This document shows positions 49,613-57,888 of a stretch of DNA of 64,000 bases, one piece after another. The notes under the pieces are model-generated. The model was not told the origin of the DNA. It made no database searches and worked only from the letters and a program-made list of their open reading frames with translations. The stretch spans positions 124,001 through 188,000 of the forward strand of contig CAYQDM010000001.1 of the NCBI GenBank assembly GCA_964416305.1, in the 5' to 3' direction. How positions within the stretch are numbered: the first letter of the stretch is position 1; each line of letters starts with the position of its first letter. Source of the stretch: Acidaminobacter sp964416305 (lineage in GTDB: Bacteria > Bacillota > Clostridia > Peptostreptococcales > Acidaminobacteraceae). Position numbers and translations under genes: made by a program.

Positions 49613-50548
49613 TTACCTCGCCAGCGCAAGCACTGCGATCATAATACCGTTAAAGGCAATGTGCAGCAGGTTGGTGATCCGGATCCCGCTGGTTTTGGGC
49701 ATTGACACTTTTTTATAGGATTTGACTGCCAGCGGCAGCGTCACGAAGACCGCAAGAGCAGCTGCCGGCAGCCGTCCGAGCGCCGCCAACGCTGCCGTCA
49801 ACCCATAGGCAACCGCCAGAAGCCCCAGATAAATCCCTTTGCCAGCTCTGATCCCCACCATGACAGTCAATGTCCGTATGCCCAACGCACCATCCCTCTC
49901 AACATCTCGAATTTCATTCGACATCATTAAAAGCGGAATCATCAAGGTGGCCGGCATGGAAAGCACCACCGGCTCCCAGCTGTACGTCCCGCTGACCGCG
50001 ACATAAGCCCCGAGAACCATGAGCGGCCCCATCAGCACAAAGGACAGCACGGCACCCAGTCCCCGCTTCTTGTAAACAAACGGTTCCCCGGTATAGGCAT
50101 ACGCCCCCGCCATACCCGCCAGCCCTATATAGATGAGGCTTGGCGCGCTGAGTTTCATCAGCACAAGCCCTATCAGCCCTGTCCCGGCCAGACACAGCAT
50201 GCTCAGTCCAAACACCGCCAGGTCGAATGCTGTCCGTTCATAGTTCAAAAATTTATAAGTCCTTTCTCCTGGCCGATGGTATTTAAACGAGCCCTCATAG
50301 AAATCATTGACCAGGTTTGCGCACGCCTGAACCAGCATGCCGCCGATGGTCACCATCATAATCCTCGCCCAAATCAGGGCCGCTCCGTCGCCAATCAGCA
50401 TCCCACTGCGCCAAGCCACCAGAATGCCAAGGGTCGTCGAGCTGACAGCCAGCGTCAGCGAAAGGGGCCTGAGCGCGATCCAGAGGTCCAGCGCAATTTT
50501 CTTTCTCGAAATTTCCGCTTTAGTTTCTATTGTCTCTTCATGTTTCAT
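49613..50548 (-). CDS. UbiA family prenyltransferase (MenA-like)
   Basis: An integral membrane prenyltransferase of 311 aa with eight or nine hydrophobic helices. It has the two Asp-rich prenyl-diphosphate/Mg sites: ANLVNDFYE near residue 80 and SNEIRDVERD near residue 210, the latter typical of MenA (1,4-dihydroxy-2-naphthoate prenyltransferase). No other menaquinone gene is in the window, so the aromatic acceptor is uncertain. It ends at a shared terminator and diverges from the ABC importer operon. Confidence 0.85.
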   Translation of the reverse strand: MKHEETIETKAEISRKKIALDLWIALRPLSLTLAVSSTTLGILVAWRSGMLIGDGAALIWARIMMVTIGGMLVQACANLVNDFYEGSFKYHRPGERTYKFLNYERTAFDLAVFGLSMLCLAGTGLIGLVLMKLSAPSLIYIGLAGMAGAYAYTGEPFVYKKRGLGAVLSFVLMGPLMVLGAYVAVSGTYSWEPVVLSMPATLMIPLLMMSNEIRDVERDGALGIRTLTVMVGIRAGKGIYLGLLAVAYGLTAALAALGRLPAAALAVFVTLPLAVKSYKKVSMPKTSGIRITNLLHIAFNGIMIAVLALAR

Positions 50549-50707
50549 AGTTTTGTCGCCTGCCTTAAACGATAAGTTTTGTCACATTGCATAGTATACC
50601 TCATGACACCAGTGTCTTGGAGATTTGGTTATATTGTTAATATTGAAACAATCCAAAAGCCATTATACAATAGGAGTGTTAATTCAAGCAAGAAAGGTGG
50701 ATCATAA

Positions 50708-51673
50708 TTGAAAAAATCATCGTACTTATCACTCCTGCTGGCATTTCTGCTTGCTTCTGCCCTAATTATCACAGGCTGTCAGAAACCTGACGCTGAAACG
50801 CCTGCTGAACCGTCGGTTTCGGAACCATCGGCAGAAAGCACTGAAAATGAGCCGGCAACCCTTAAAATTGGGGTCATGCCAGCCGTAGACTCTGCGCCTA
50901 TATTTTTAGCCGCGAAAAAAGGCTATTTCGAAGAACTTGGCTTAACCGTGGACGTCCAGGTCTACACGAACGCCATGAACCGCCAGAGCGCGCTCCAGAG
51001 CGGCGAGCTGGACGGAGCCATGACGGACATGATCGCCCTGGTCAACAACGTCCAGAACGGTTTTGACATCAAAGTCACCACGAGCACTGACGGCGCATTC
51101 CCCTTCCTGATCAAAGGCGAACTGAGGGACAGCGGCGCTGTCAAAGTGGGCATGATGGAGGTCAGCGTCTCGAACTACCTGTCTGACAGAAGCCTGGAAG
51201 GCCGTTACGACGTCGAAAAAATCTACATCAACGAAATCCCGGCGCGCCTTGAAATGATTGGAAAAGGCGAGCTGGACATGGCAGTCATTCCGGAGCCTAT
51301 GGCGTCCATGGGGGAGCTGAACGGCTTGACGAAACAGCTCATTGAGAATCCGGACGCGTTTTCGCCGGATGTCATGGTTTTTACAGGTACAGCCATCAAC
51401 GATAAGGCTTCGGCGTTGCAGCGGTTCCACGACGCCTACAACAAGGCCATTGCAGACATTCAGAAGGATGACAGCGAAGCCCGGGCGCTCCTCGTCGAAG
51501 TGCTGAAACTGGAACCGGAGATTACAGAAAAGATCCTTATGCCGGAGTACCACCTGGCGCGGGTGCCGGATGAGGCTTATCTCAAGACTATCATGGACTG
51601 GAACGAGCGCGTCTTAGGCAAAAAAATCGAACTCGGGTATGAAGACCTGATCGAAGGGAAGTTTGTGCAGTGA
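50708..51673 (+). CDS. ABC transporter substrate-binding lipoprotein (NMT1/SsuA-like)
   Basis: A 321-aa solute-binding lipoprotein: basic start, hydrophobic segment and lipobox ITGC with cysteine near residue 24. An acidic Pro/Ser/Glu linker leads to the NMT1/THI5-like fold (LKIGVMPAVDSAPIFLAAKKGYFEELGLTVDVQ). Relatives bind sulfonates, nitrate, thiamine pyrimidine precursors or riboflavin. The ligand is not deducible; a sulfur compound or vitamin precursor is plausible. It starts at TTG behind AAAGGTGG. Its stop codon overlaps the ATPase start by four bases. Confidence 0.88.
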   Translation: MKKSSYLSLLLAFLLASALIITGCQKPDAETPAEPSVSEPSAESTENEPATLKIGVMPAVDSAPIFLAAKKGYFEELGLTVDVQVYTNAMNRQSALQSGELDGAMTDMIALVNNVQNGFDIKVTTSTDGAFPFLIKGELRDSGAVKVGMMEVSVSNYLSDRSLEGRYDVEKIYINEIPARLEMIGKGELDMAVIPEPMASMGELNGLTKQLIENPDAFSPDVMVFTGTAINDKASALQRFHDAYNKAIADIQKDDSEARALLVEVLKLEPEITEKILMPEYHLARVPDEAYLKTIMDWNERVLGKKIELGYEDLIEGKFVQ

Positions 51674-52398
51674 TAGAGATCCGCGACCTGGAAGTGGCCT
51701 ATGATCAGGACATTGCTCTGAAAGAACTGAATATGAGCGTGCCGGCGCACTCGACCTGCGCTGTGATTGGGTCTTCCGGGTGCGGCAAGACAACGCTGCT
51801 CTACGCCCTGGCGGGACTGGTCAGGCCCCATTCCGGGTCTATGGTCATTGGAGGCAAATCCGTCAATGGCATACGTAAGGAGACGGGCCTAGTGCTCCAG
51901 GACTATGGCCTGTTGCCATGGAAGAATGTACGGGACAATCTGGCGTTTCCGCTGAAAGCTCGGGGCTTTGGCACTCTGGAGATAAACGAGCGGGTGGACG
52001 CCATGCTGAAGGAGTTAGGTCTGGAAAGCCTCGGACACCGGCTTCCAGGGGAACTCAGCGGGGGTCAGAAGCAGCGGGTGGCCATAGGACGGACTTTGGT
52101 CCTGGAGCCGGACGTGCTGCTCATGGACGAGGCGTCCTCGGCGCTGGACGCCATGACCAAGGAACTCATCCAGAATCTGGTGCTGCGGCTGCACCGGGAG
52201 CGGCAGTTTACCCTGGTGCTGGTTACGCACAACATTGAGGAAGCGGTGTTCCTGGGTCAGCGCATCCTGGTGATGTCGGGTGGTCGCGTGACCGAACAAA
52301 TCGACAATCCATATTTTGGAGAGACGGATTTCAGGGATCATCCTACATTTTTTGAGATGAGCCTGAAGATTCGGAGGCGGTTGAATGAACAGGCTTAA
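51670..52398 (+). CDS. ABC transporter ATP-binding protein (SsuB/TauB-like)
   Basis: A 242-aa ATPase of the importer: Walker A GSSGCGKTT, Q-loop LVLQDYGLLPW, signature LSGGQKQRVAIGRTL, Walker B VLLMDEASSALD and H-loop VTHNIEEA. The LQDYGLLPW segment is the form seen in nitrate/sulfonate/taurine systems. It starts at GTG within the end of the binding-protein gene and overlaps the permease gene by 14 bases, indicating tight translational coupling. Confidence 0.92.
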   Translation: MIEIRDLEVAYDQDIALKELNMSVPAHSTCAVIGSSGCGKTTLLYALAGLVRPHSGSMVIGGKSVNGIRKETGLVLQDYGLLPWKNVRDNLAFPLKARGFGTLEINERVDAMLKELGLESLGHRLPGELSGGQKQRVAIGRTLVLEPDVLLMDEASSALDAMTKELIQNLVLRLHRERQFTLVLVTHNIEEAVFLGQRILVMSGGRVTEQIDNPYFGETDFRDHPTFFEMSLKIRRRLNEQA

Positions 52399-53257
52399 GA
52401 GCGAAATTCGACAGCCTGGCGGCGACAAGGTGCAGAGCGGCATCAGGACGCAGAGCGACAACAAGAACCAAAGGTTATTGTGCTTAAGTACCAGCCTGGG
52501 CAGCAGCTGGCTTCAGACCCTCTACGGCATGCTGGCGATCCTGCTGTTTTGGTATATCATGCACTTTGCAGTGGGCTCCGCGGCCATTCCGGCGCCTCAT
52601 ACGGCGATCCTGCATTTTTTTAGGATCTTTCCGGGAGAGCTGAGCCAGCACTTACTGGTCAGCCTCGGAAGGATTTCTGTAGCGCTTTTAGTCTCACTGG
52701 TGCTTGGCGGCGCTATAGGACTTTGGATGGGGGTCAGCGAGCGGGCGGACCGTTGGCTCAGCCCTGTAGTTTATTTGTTGTACCCTCTGCCCAAAATTGC
52801 TTTTCTGCCGGTGCTGATGATCTTGTTCGGACTTGGAGAAACCTCGAAGATCGTACTGATTATCATCATTATAATTTTTCAGATCCTGGTAGCGGCCAGG
52901 GATGGCGTGCGTGAGATTCCCAAGGAGCTGTACTACTCAGTGCTGTCTCTGGGGATTGGCCGCTCAGGGCTGTACCGGCACCTGATCCTGCCGGCGACGC
53001 TGCCCAAGATTATGACTGCCCTGCGCATCTGCGTGGGGGTCAGCATTTCCATTTTGTTCTTTGGGGAAAACTACGCGACGACCTACGGCATAGGCTATTT
53101 CATCATGAACAGCTGGCTCATGGCCGATTATGTGGAGATGTTCAGCGGGATTCTGGCCCTGAGTTTGATGGGCTTTCTGTTGTTTAAAGGGATTGACCTG
53201 CTTGAGGTCCGTTGGTGCAGATGGACACGCCTAGGAAAAAGCGGTGCGAGACTATAG
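52385..53257 (+). CDS. ABC transporter permease (SsuC/TauC-like)
   Basis: A 290-aa inner-membrane permease with about six hydrophobic helices after an unusually long polar N-terminus of some 40 residues. The EAA loop reads PKELYYSVLSLGIGRSGLYRHLILPATLPKIM. The preceding LSPVVYLLYPLPKIAFLPVLMILFGLG is typical of SsuC/TauC-type permeases. It is the last gene of the importer operon and is followed by a terminator. Confidence 0.9.
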   Translation: MNRLKSEIRQPGGDKVQSGIRTQSDNKNQRLLCLSTSLGSSWLQTLYGMLAILLFWYIMHFAVGSAAIPAPHTAILHFFRIFPGELSQHLLVSLGRISVALLVSLVLGGAIGLWMGVSERADRWLSPVVYLLYPLPKIAFLPVLMILFGLGETSKIVLIIIIIIFQILVAARDGVREIPKELYYSVLSLGIGRSGLYRHLILPATLPKIMTALRICVGVSISILFFGENYATTYGIGYFIMNSWLMADYVEMFSGILALSLMGFLLFKGIDLLEVRWCRWTRLGKSGARL

Positions 53258-53282
53258 TTTTTGATATTTACAAAATACTTGA

Positions 53283-53339
53283 AAAAACAGGCTCATCCCT
53301 GCCTCAAGACAACTTTGAGGTTTGGATGAGCCTGTTTTC
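53283..53339 (+). terminator. terminator of the ABC importer operon
   Basis: The stem GAAAACAGGCTCATCC-type left arm pairs with GGATGAGCCTGTTTTC. It encloses a second small hairpin CCTCAAGAC..TTTGAGG and is followed by GTTTTTT. Confidence 0.85.
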
Positions 53340-53441
53340 GTTTTTTCGCTTAAATCTTTTTGTTAAAAATCTCGAAATCCATTGCGGCTCATGCTCTCCC
53401 GGTTTTACCGAACACTTAAGCTCTGGCCCCGGTTTCAATTC

Positions 53442-53511
53442 TGTCCGCGTCACCAATTCAAAACCTGTCCGCGTCACCAATTCAAAACTTGTCCGCGTCA
53501 CCAATTTGAAT
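53442..53511. repeat. 24-bp tandem repeat, three units
   Basis: Three direct copies of TGTCCGCGTCACCAATTCAA plus AAC-Y lie between the importer terminator and ribH. The unit length equals that of the array at 46.6 kb, where the phrase CCGTCCGCGTCACC also appears once at the array end. Confidence 0.9.
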
Positions 53512-53514
53512 TTT

Positions 53515-53979
53515 TTACTTCAACTGCTCTATCAAATTAACCATCTCAATAGCAGTGACAGCTGCATCAAAACCCTTGTTGCCCGCTTTTGTGCCGGCGC
53601 GTTCGATAGCCTGCTCAATGGTGTCCGTAGTCAGAACGCCAAAGATCACCGGAATCCCCGTATCCAGGGACACGTGAGCGACGCCTTTTGTGACTTCGCT
53701 TGAAACGTAGTCAAAGTGCGGCGTGGAACCCCTGATAACCGCACCCAGGCAAATCACGGCGTCATAACGGCCGCTTGAAGCCATCTTCTTCGCGATCAAA
53801 GGAATCTCAAATGCCCCAGGTACCCAGGCAATCTCCACCTGATCCTCAGAAGCCCCATGTCGCTTCAGTGCGTCCAGAGCGCCCCCCAGAAGCTTGCCGC
53901 CAATAAACTCATTGAATCGGCCAACAATAATCCCATACCGCTGCTTGTCCGATACTAATTTACCCTCATAAACCTTCAT
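53515..53979 (-). CDS. ribH: 6,7-dimethyl-8-ribityllumazine synthase
   Basis: Penultimate enzyme of riboflavin synthesis: joins 5-amino-6-ribitylaminouracil with 3,4-dihydroxybutanone 4-phosphate. The 154 aa protein has the family motifs GIIVGRFNEFIGGKLLGGALDAL, WVPGAFEIPL near residue 52 and CLGAVIRGSTPHFDYVSSEVTKG near 76 (catalytic His in HFDYV). It is the last gene of the rib operon and overlaps ribBA by four bases. GAGGAGG precedes the ATG. Confidence 0.97.
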   Translation of the reverse strand: MKVYEGKLVSDKQRYGIIVGRFNEFIGGKLLGGALDALKRHGASEDQVEIAWVPGAFEIPLIAKKMASSGRYDAVICLGAVIRGSTPHFDYVSSEVTKGVAHVSLDTGIPVIFGVLTTDTIEQAIERAGTKAGNKGFDAAVTAIEMVNLIEQLK

Positions 53980-55187
53980 TTCTTTTCCTCCTCAAAGTTA
54001 AGCTCATGGCCCATTTTTTCTTTTTTAGTCTTCATGTAGAATTCATTCCGCTCATTATGATTGAGCTGGATGTGCACACGCTCCACAATCTCCAGCCCAT
54101 AGCCGGAAAGTCCTGTAATCTTCTGCGGGTTGTTAGTCATCAGCCGGATCTTGTGAAGCCCCAGCTCCATCAAAATCTGCGCTCCAATGCCATAATCCCT
54201 GAGATCATCCTCAAAGCCCAGCATCCGGTTGGCCTGCACCGTATCATAGCCCTGGTCCTGCAGCGCGTAAGCCTTGATCTTATTGATCAAACCTATGCCC
54301 CGGCCCTCCTGGCGCATGTACAGAAGCACCCCTCGGCCCTCCGCCTCAATGCGCTTCATGGCTTCGGCATACTGCTCGCCGCAGTCGCAGCGCAGAGACC
54401 CAAAGGCATCTCCCGTCAGGCACTCCGAATGGACACGAACCAGAACCGGTTCCTGCGTCGCCACATCCCCCTTGACCAGCGCCACATGGTGCTCGCCATT
54501 CAAACGGTTAATGAACCCAATCATCCTGAATTCGCCGTACTTCGTCGGCATCTCCGACTCCGCGACACGCTCCACCAGAACCTCCCGCTTACGTCTGTAG
54601 CGAATCAGTTCCTCAATCGTAATCATCTTAAGGCTATGCTTCCTGGAATACTCAATCAGCTCCGGCACACGGGCCATAGTCCCGTCGTCATTCATGATCT
54701 CACAGATGACGCCCGCCGGCTGAAATCCCGCCAGTTTCGCCAGATCCACAGCCGCTTCTGTGTGACCAGCACGGCGCAGCACGCCGCCTTCCTTGGCCAC
54801 CAGCGGAAAGATGTGTCCCGGACGCATAAAATCCTGTGGTGACGCGTTTTCCTCCAGCAAGTGCTGGATCGTCATAGCCCGCTCCCCGGCGGAAATGCCC
54901 GTGGTGCAGCGCATGGAGTCCACCGAGACCGTAAATGCAGTCTGTTTCGGATCCGTATTGCGGTCGATCATGTCGTAAATCCCCAGCGCATTCAGGCGCT
55001 CTCTGAGCATAGGTACGCAAATCAGTCCCCGCCCGTGCTTGGCCATGAAGTTGATGGCTTCCGGTGTCGCCATTTCGGCGGCCATGAGCAGATCCCCTTC
55101 GTTTTCCCTGTCCTCATCGTCCACGACGACGATCATTTCTCCAGCCTTCAAGGCCTCTATTGCTTCTTCAATCGTACAAAATCCCAT
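53976..55187 (-). CDS. ribBA: bifunctional 3,4-dihydroxy-2-butanone-4-phosphate synthase / GTP cyclohydrolase II
   Basis: Supplies both riboflavin precursors. Residues about 1-200 are RibB (DDEDRENEGDLL, then HTEAAVDLAKLAG). Residues about 205-403 are RibA with zinc ligands in VHSECLTGDAFGSLRCDCGEQ and the GTP site YMRQEGRGIGL. ATG 55187 (MGFCTIEEA, AGGAGG nine bases upstream) is chosen over the open 13-codon extension, giving 403 aa. An inverted pair of the GCCGATGG element separates it from ribE. Confidence 0.97.
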   Translation of the reverse strand: MGFCTIEEAIEALKAGEMIVVVDDEDRENEGDLLMAAEMATPEAINFMAKHGRGLICVPMLRERLNALGIYDMIDRNTDPKQTAFTVSVDSMRCTTGISAGERAMTIQHLLEENASPQDFMRPGHIFPLVAKEGGVLRRAGHTEAAVDLAKLAGFQPAGVICEIMNDDGTMARVPELIEYSRKHSLKMITIEELIRYRRKREVLVERVAESEMPTKYGEFRMIGFINRLNGEHHVALVKGDVATQEPVLVRVHSECLTGDAFGSLRCDCGEQYAEAMKRIEAEGRGVLLYMRQEGRGIGLINKIKAYALQDQGYDTVQANRMLGFEDDLRDYGIGAQILMELGLHKIRLMTNNPQKITGLSGYGLEIVERVHIQLNHNERNEFYMKTKKEKMGHELNFEEEKK

Positions 55188-55235
55188 TGGTAGGACACCT
55201 CCTGTTGTCAATCGTTCATAAAACAAAGATATTAA

Positions 55236-55274
55236 TTTTTGCCGATGGTCACCTAAGCGTCACCATCGGCAAAA
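55236..55274. repeat. inverted pair of the TTTTGCCGATGGTCAC element
   Basis: TTTTGCCGATGGTCAC and GTCACCATCGGCAAAA face each other across a short CTAAGC loop, giving a near-perfect hairpin between ribE and ribBA. Confidence 0.85.
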
Positions 55275-55288
55275 TCTTCTATAAGCTA

Positions 55289-55933
55289 TTAGGCAAACCC
55301 GTTCTCTTTCAAAAAGTCCATGGTCATTGGGCTCTTTTTCTCAGGCGCGAACTGCAGCAGCCTTTCAACATATTTGCCCACCAGGTCGCACTCGAGATTC
55401 ACCTCGTCGCCAACCCGTTTTTGCAGGAGAATCGTTTCATCCTTCGTCACTGGGATGATCGACACACCGAAAGTCGTCCCTTCCAGCTGCGCCACCGTCA
55501 GGCTGGTGCCGTCCATGGCTATGGACCCCTTCTGAATGATGTAGCGCAGCAGCGCCTCGGGTGGCTCCACCGTCATCCAGGTGGCGTTGCCCTCCTGCCG
55601 CAGCGCCCGGATCACGCCCACGCCGTCAATGTGCCCGGAGACCATGTGTCCGCCGAAACGGCCGTTGGCGCTCATAGCCCGCTCCAGGTTCACCAGGCTG
55701 CCCTTTTTCAGCGCCCCGAGGTTCGAATAGCGCAGCGTCTCCGGCATGACGTCCGCCGTAAACGTGTCCTTCGTGAACCGCACCACCGTCAGGCACACGC
55801 CGTTAGTGCTGATGCTGTCCCCGTTTCTCACGTCCCCGAGCACCTTCGATGCCCGCACGGTCAACTGCGCTGCTGGCCCCGACTTTTCGATTCCTTCTAC
55901 GACGCCTATCTCTTCAATGATGCCCGTAAACAT
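55289..55933 (-). CDS. ribE: riboflavin synthase alpha chain
   Basis: Dismutates two lumazine molecules to riboflavin. At 214 aa it has the duplicated lumazine-binding barrel: the first begins MFTGIIEEIGVVEG with VNLERAMSANGRFGGHMVSGHIDGVG at the junction, the second has GSIAMDGTSLTVAQ. The N-terminal MFTGIIE is diagnostic. It lies between ribD and ribBA in the classic ribDEAH order. Confidence 0.97.
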   Translation of the reverse strand: MFTGIIEEIGVVEGIEKSGPAAQLTVRASKVLGDVRNGDSISTNGVCLTVVRFTKDTFTADVMPETLRYSNLGALKKGSLVNLERAMSANGRFGGHMVSGHIDGVGVIRALRQEGNATWMTVEPPEALLRYIIQKGSIAMDGTSLTVAQLEGTTFGVSIIPVTKDETILLQKRVGDEVNLECDLVGKYVERLLQFAPEKKSPMTMDFLKENGFA

Positions 55934-55950
55934 CTTTCACTACCCCTTTG

Positions 55951-55966
55951 TTTTTTGCCGATGGTC
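55951..55966. repeat. single copy of the TTTTGCCGATGGTCAC element
   Basis: TTTTTTGCCGATGGTCAC fills most of the 35-bp gap between ribD and ribE. Confidence 0.75.
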
Positions 55967-55968
55967 AC

Positions 55969-57069
55969 TCAAATTCGTGCCTCAATCAGCAGATCTTCTC
56001 CTATTTCAACTGCCGTCATCCTTTTGAGGTGAACCGCTTTCTCGAGAACTTCTATGCCCTTGCCGCCAACCGGGGTCGGTGCATTCTGTCCTCCCAGGAT
56101 CTTAGGCGCAATAAACATTAAAACTTTATCTACGATGCCAGACTCAAGCGCCGATGCATTCAGGGTCGCGCCGCCCTCCAGGAGCAGGCTGTCTATGCCT
56201 TGTTCACCAAGGACAAACATAAGATAGTCAAGGTCCACTTTACCCGCCTTCTGAGGGGCAATGATCAGCTTTACGCCAGGCATAGCCTGCAGGGCAGTTG
56301 CCTTTTCCCCATCTGCCTGGTCTGTGGTCGCGATCATAGTTGGCGCATCTGAGTTCAGATGCAGGATTCTGGCATTCAGAGGGATCTTCAGGGTCGAATC
56401 CACGACAATCCTAACCGGATCTTTGCCCTGTCTGCCTTCCAACCTTGTGGTCAGCATGGGATCATCCTTAAGGATTGTGCCTATACCCACCATGATTGCC
56501 TTCAGCTCGTGTCTCAGTTGGTGGACATACGCCCTGGCAGCTTCCGAAGTGATCCATTTGGATTCGCCTGTGACCGTTGCGATCTTGCCGTCCAGAGTCA
56601 TGGCGGCCTTCATGACGCAGAAAGGCTTTTTCGTGGTGATATATTTGATGAAGACTTCATTGAGGGCTTTTGCTTCTTCTTCCAAAAGTCCCACTTCTAC
56701 CTCAATCCCCTGCTTTCTGAGCATCTGGATGCCTCTGCCTGCAACGAGAGGGTTGGGGTCCTCCATGGCAATATAGACTTTTGAAAAGCGGTTTTCGATG
56801 AGCTTTAAGGCGCAAGGCGGGGTTTTTCCGTAGTGGGAACAAGGCTCCAAAGTGACGAAGATTTCTGCGCCTTCAACGGATTCAGAAGCGTTTTCTATGG
56901 CGTTCACCTCTGCATGGGGTTCCCCATAATTGGCGTGATAGCCTTCACCAATGACCCTGCCATCTTTGACGATCACCGCTCCTACCATTGGATTAGGACT
57001 GGTCCTTCCCGCTCCGAGTTTAGCCAGTTCAAGCGCACGCTGCATGTGCATTGTGTGGTAGGCGTTCAT
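55969..57069 (-). CDS. ribD: bifunctional riboflavin deaminase/reductase
   Basis: Second and third steps of riboflavin synthesis. The N-terminal cytidine-deaminase-like domain (about 1-145) has zinc ligands in EPHAEVNAIENA and EPCSHYGKTPPC. The C-terminal reductase domain (about 150-366) has FCVMKAAMTLDGKIATVTGESKWIT and the end VDKVLMFIAPKILGG. ATG 57069 has GAGGAGGG eight bases upstream, giving 366 aa; the frame is open 16 codons further. It is the first gene after the FMN riboswitch. Confidence 0.96.
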   Translation of the reverse strand: MNAYHTMHMQRALELAKLGAGRTSPNPMVGAVIVKDGRVIGEGYHANYGEPHAEVNAIENASESVEGAEIFVTLEPCSHYGKTPPCALKLIENRFSKVYIAMEDPNPLVAGRGIQMLRKQGIEVEVGLLEEEAKALNEVFIKYITTKKPFCVMKAAMTLDGKIATVTGESKWITSEAARAYVHQLRHELKAIMVGIGTILKDDPMLTTRLEGRQGKDPVRIVVDSTLKIPLNARILHLNSDAPTMIATTDQADGEKATALQAMPGVKLIIAPQKAGKVDLDYLMFVLGEQGIDSLLLEGGATLNASALESGIVDKVLMFIAPKILGGQNAPTPVGGKGIEVLEKAVHLKRMTAVEIGEDLLIEARI

Positions 57070-57140
57070 TAGTGGTCCCTCCTCTTCTGATGGAGGGAAA
57101 TTGATGTCAGTCACCAATTTCCTTCCTTTTTTTACAAATA

Positions 57141-57171
57141 AAAAACCCTGAAGCGTCGTTCTTCAGGGTTT
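57141..57171 (-). terminator. terminator of the FMN riboswitch expression platform
   Basis: AAACCCTGAAG / CTTCAGGGTTT is followed by Ts on the minus strand, between the RFN aptamer and ribD. It would form when FMN is bound. Confidence 0.88.
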
Positions 57172-57223
57172 GACAATACAATTTTGATCGAGGGTGCGGG
57201 AAAACAGCACCACCTTCAAAAAA

Positions 57224-57336
57224 CCAATCTTCTTCCATCCAGACTTTACTGTCGGTTCTGGAATTGCACCAGATCAACCGCGGGAGCGGCTCGTGGACTG
57301 TACCACCGGTCGGGAATTTCACCCTGCCCTGAAGAT
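57224..57336 (-). promoter_or_regulatory. FMN riboswitch (RFN element)
   Basis: On the minus strand the conserved RFN segments are present in order: TCTTCAGGGCAGGGTGAAAT, CCCGACCGGTGGTA, AGTCCACGAGCC, GGTTGATCTGGTG, AATTCCAGAACCGACAGT and AAAGTCTGGATGG. It precedes ribDEAH, with a terminator between. High FMN should stop transcription of the operon. The remainder of 57340-57533 is AT-rich, without a supported feature. Confidence 0.97.
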
Positions 57337-57533
57337 GTTATGAAATTAACCTAATGATAATATGAATCAGCCGCCATGTCAAACGTTTATCTCAACAGAA
57401 TTCAATTTCACGAACATTAACGGTATACACATGCATATTGTTCTTGTGAAAATACTTTATAAAATTTTGTAGTACATTCCCCGCCTCATTTGTGAAAGCT
57501 TTGGCTTTTTTTCGGGAATTTTCTGAATACGGG

Positions 57534-57562
57534 TTGACATCTGGTTCGACAGGGTTTACACT
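57534..57562 (+). promoter_or_regulatory. promoter of the aromatic leader/aroF operon
   Basis: TTGACA (57534-57539) is followed after 17 bp by TACACT (57557-57562). Transcription would begin near 57569, ahead of the leader peptide. Confidence 0.8.
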
Positions 57563-57642
57563 GAGAAAAATTATTCAAAGGCATGACCGCTCTTTTTCAA
57601 GTCAGCGGGTGCCTCAGTCAATTAAGGAATGGGTGGTTTGAG

Positions 57643-57795
57643 ATGACACTGGTCCAACGTACGCTTAAACTTACAGCCGAATATTTTGGTTACTTTAGCT
57701 GGAGCTTTTACTTTTATGGCTTCGGCTTTTTGGCGTACGGCAAATCGGATAGAACCTCAAATTGCTTAAAGATCGGACTTAGGGCTGCGGCCTGA
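57643..57795 (+). CDS. aromatic-rich leader peptide of the aroF operon
   Basis: A 50-codon ORF. Residues 14-32 read YFGYFSWSFYFYGFGFLAY, so 12 of 19 codons are Phe, Tyr or Trp. It lies between a consensus promoter and a strong terminator ahead of DAHP synthase, the geometry of a ribosome-mediated attenuator. When charged tRNA-Phe, -Tyr or -Trp is scarce the ribosome would stall in this run and prevent terminator formation. The ATG at 57643 has GGTGG six bases upstream; an in-frame ATG at 57583 has no good ribosome site. No homologue was recognised; the identification rests on codon content and position. Confidence 0.8.
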   Translation: MTLVQRTLKLTAEYFGYFSWSFYFYGFGFLAYGKSDRTSNCLKIGLRAAA

Positions 57796-57826
57796 TGTAC
57801 CGGCGAGTGACTTAGACCTGGATTAA

Positions 57827-57867
57827 ACAGGGCGTCTCTTTAAGTAAAGGGGCGCCCTGTTTTTTTA
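57827..57867 (+). terminator. attenuator terminator before aroF
   Basis: The stem ACAGGGCGTCTCTTT pairs with AAAGGGGCGCCCTGT through a 4-base loop and is followed by seven Ts. It lies after the leader peptide stop and before aroF, so read-through must be controlled. Confidence 0.9.
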
Positions 57868-57888
57868 TATTCGAAAGGAGGTGGTGGC

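Noticed and set aside
57107..57322. Minus-strand ORF across the FMN riboswitch
   Set aside because: The region is fully accounted for by the RFN aptamer and terminator.
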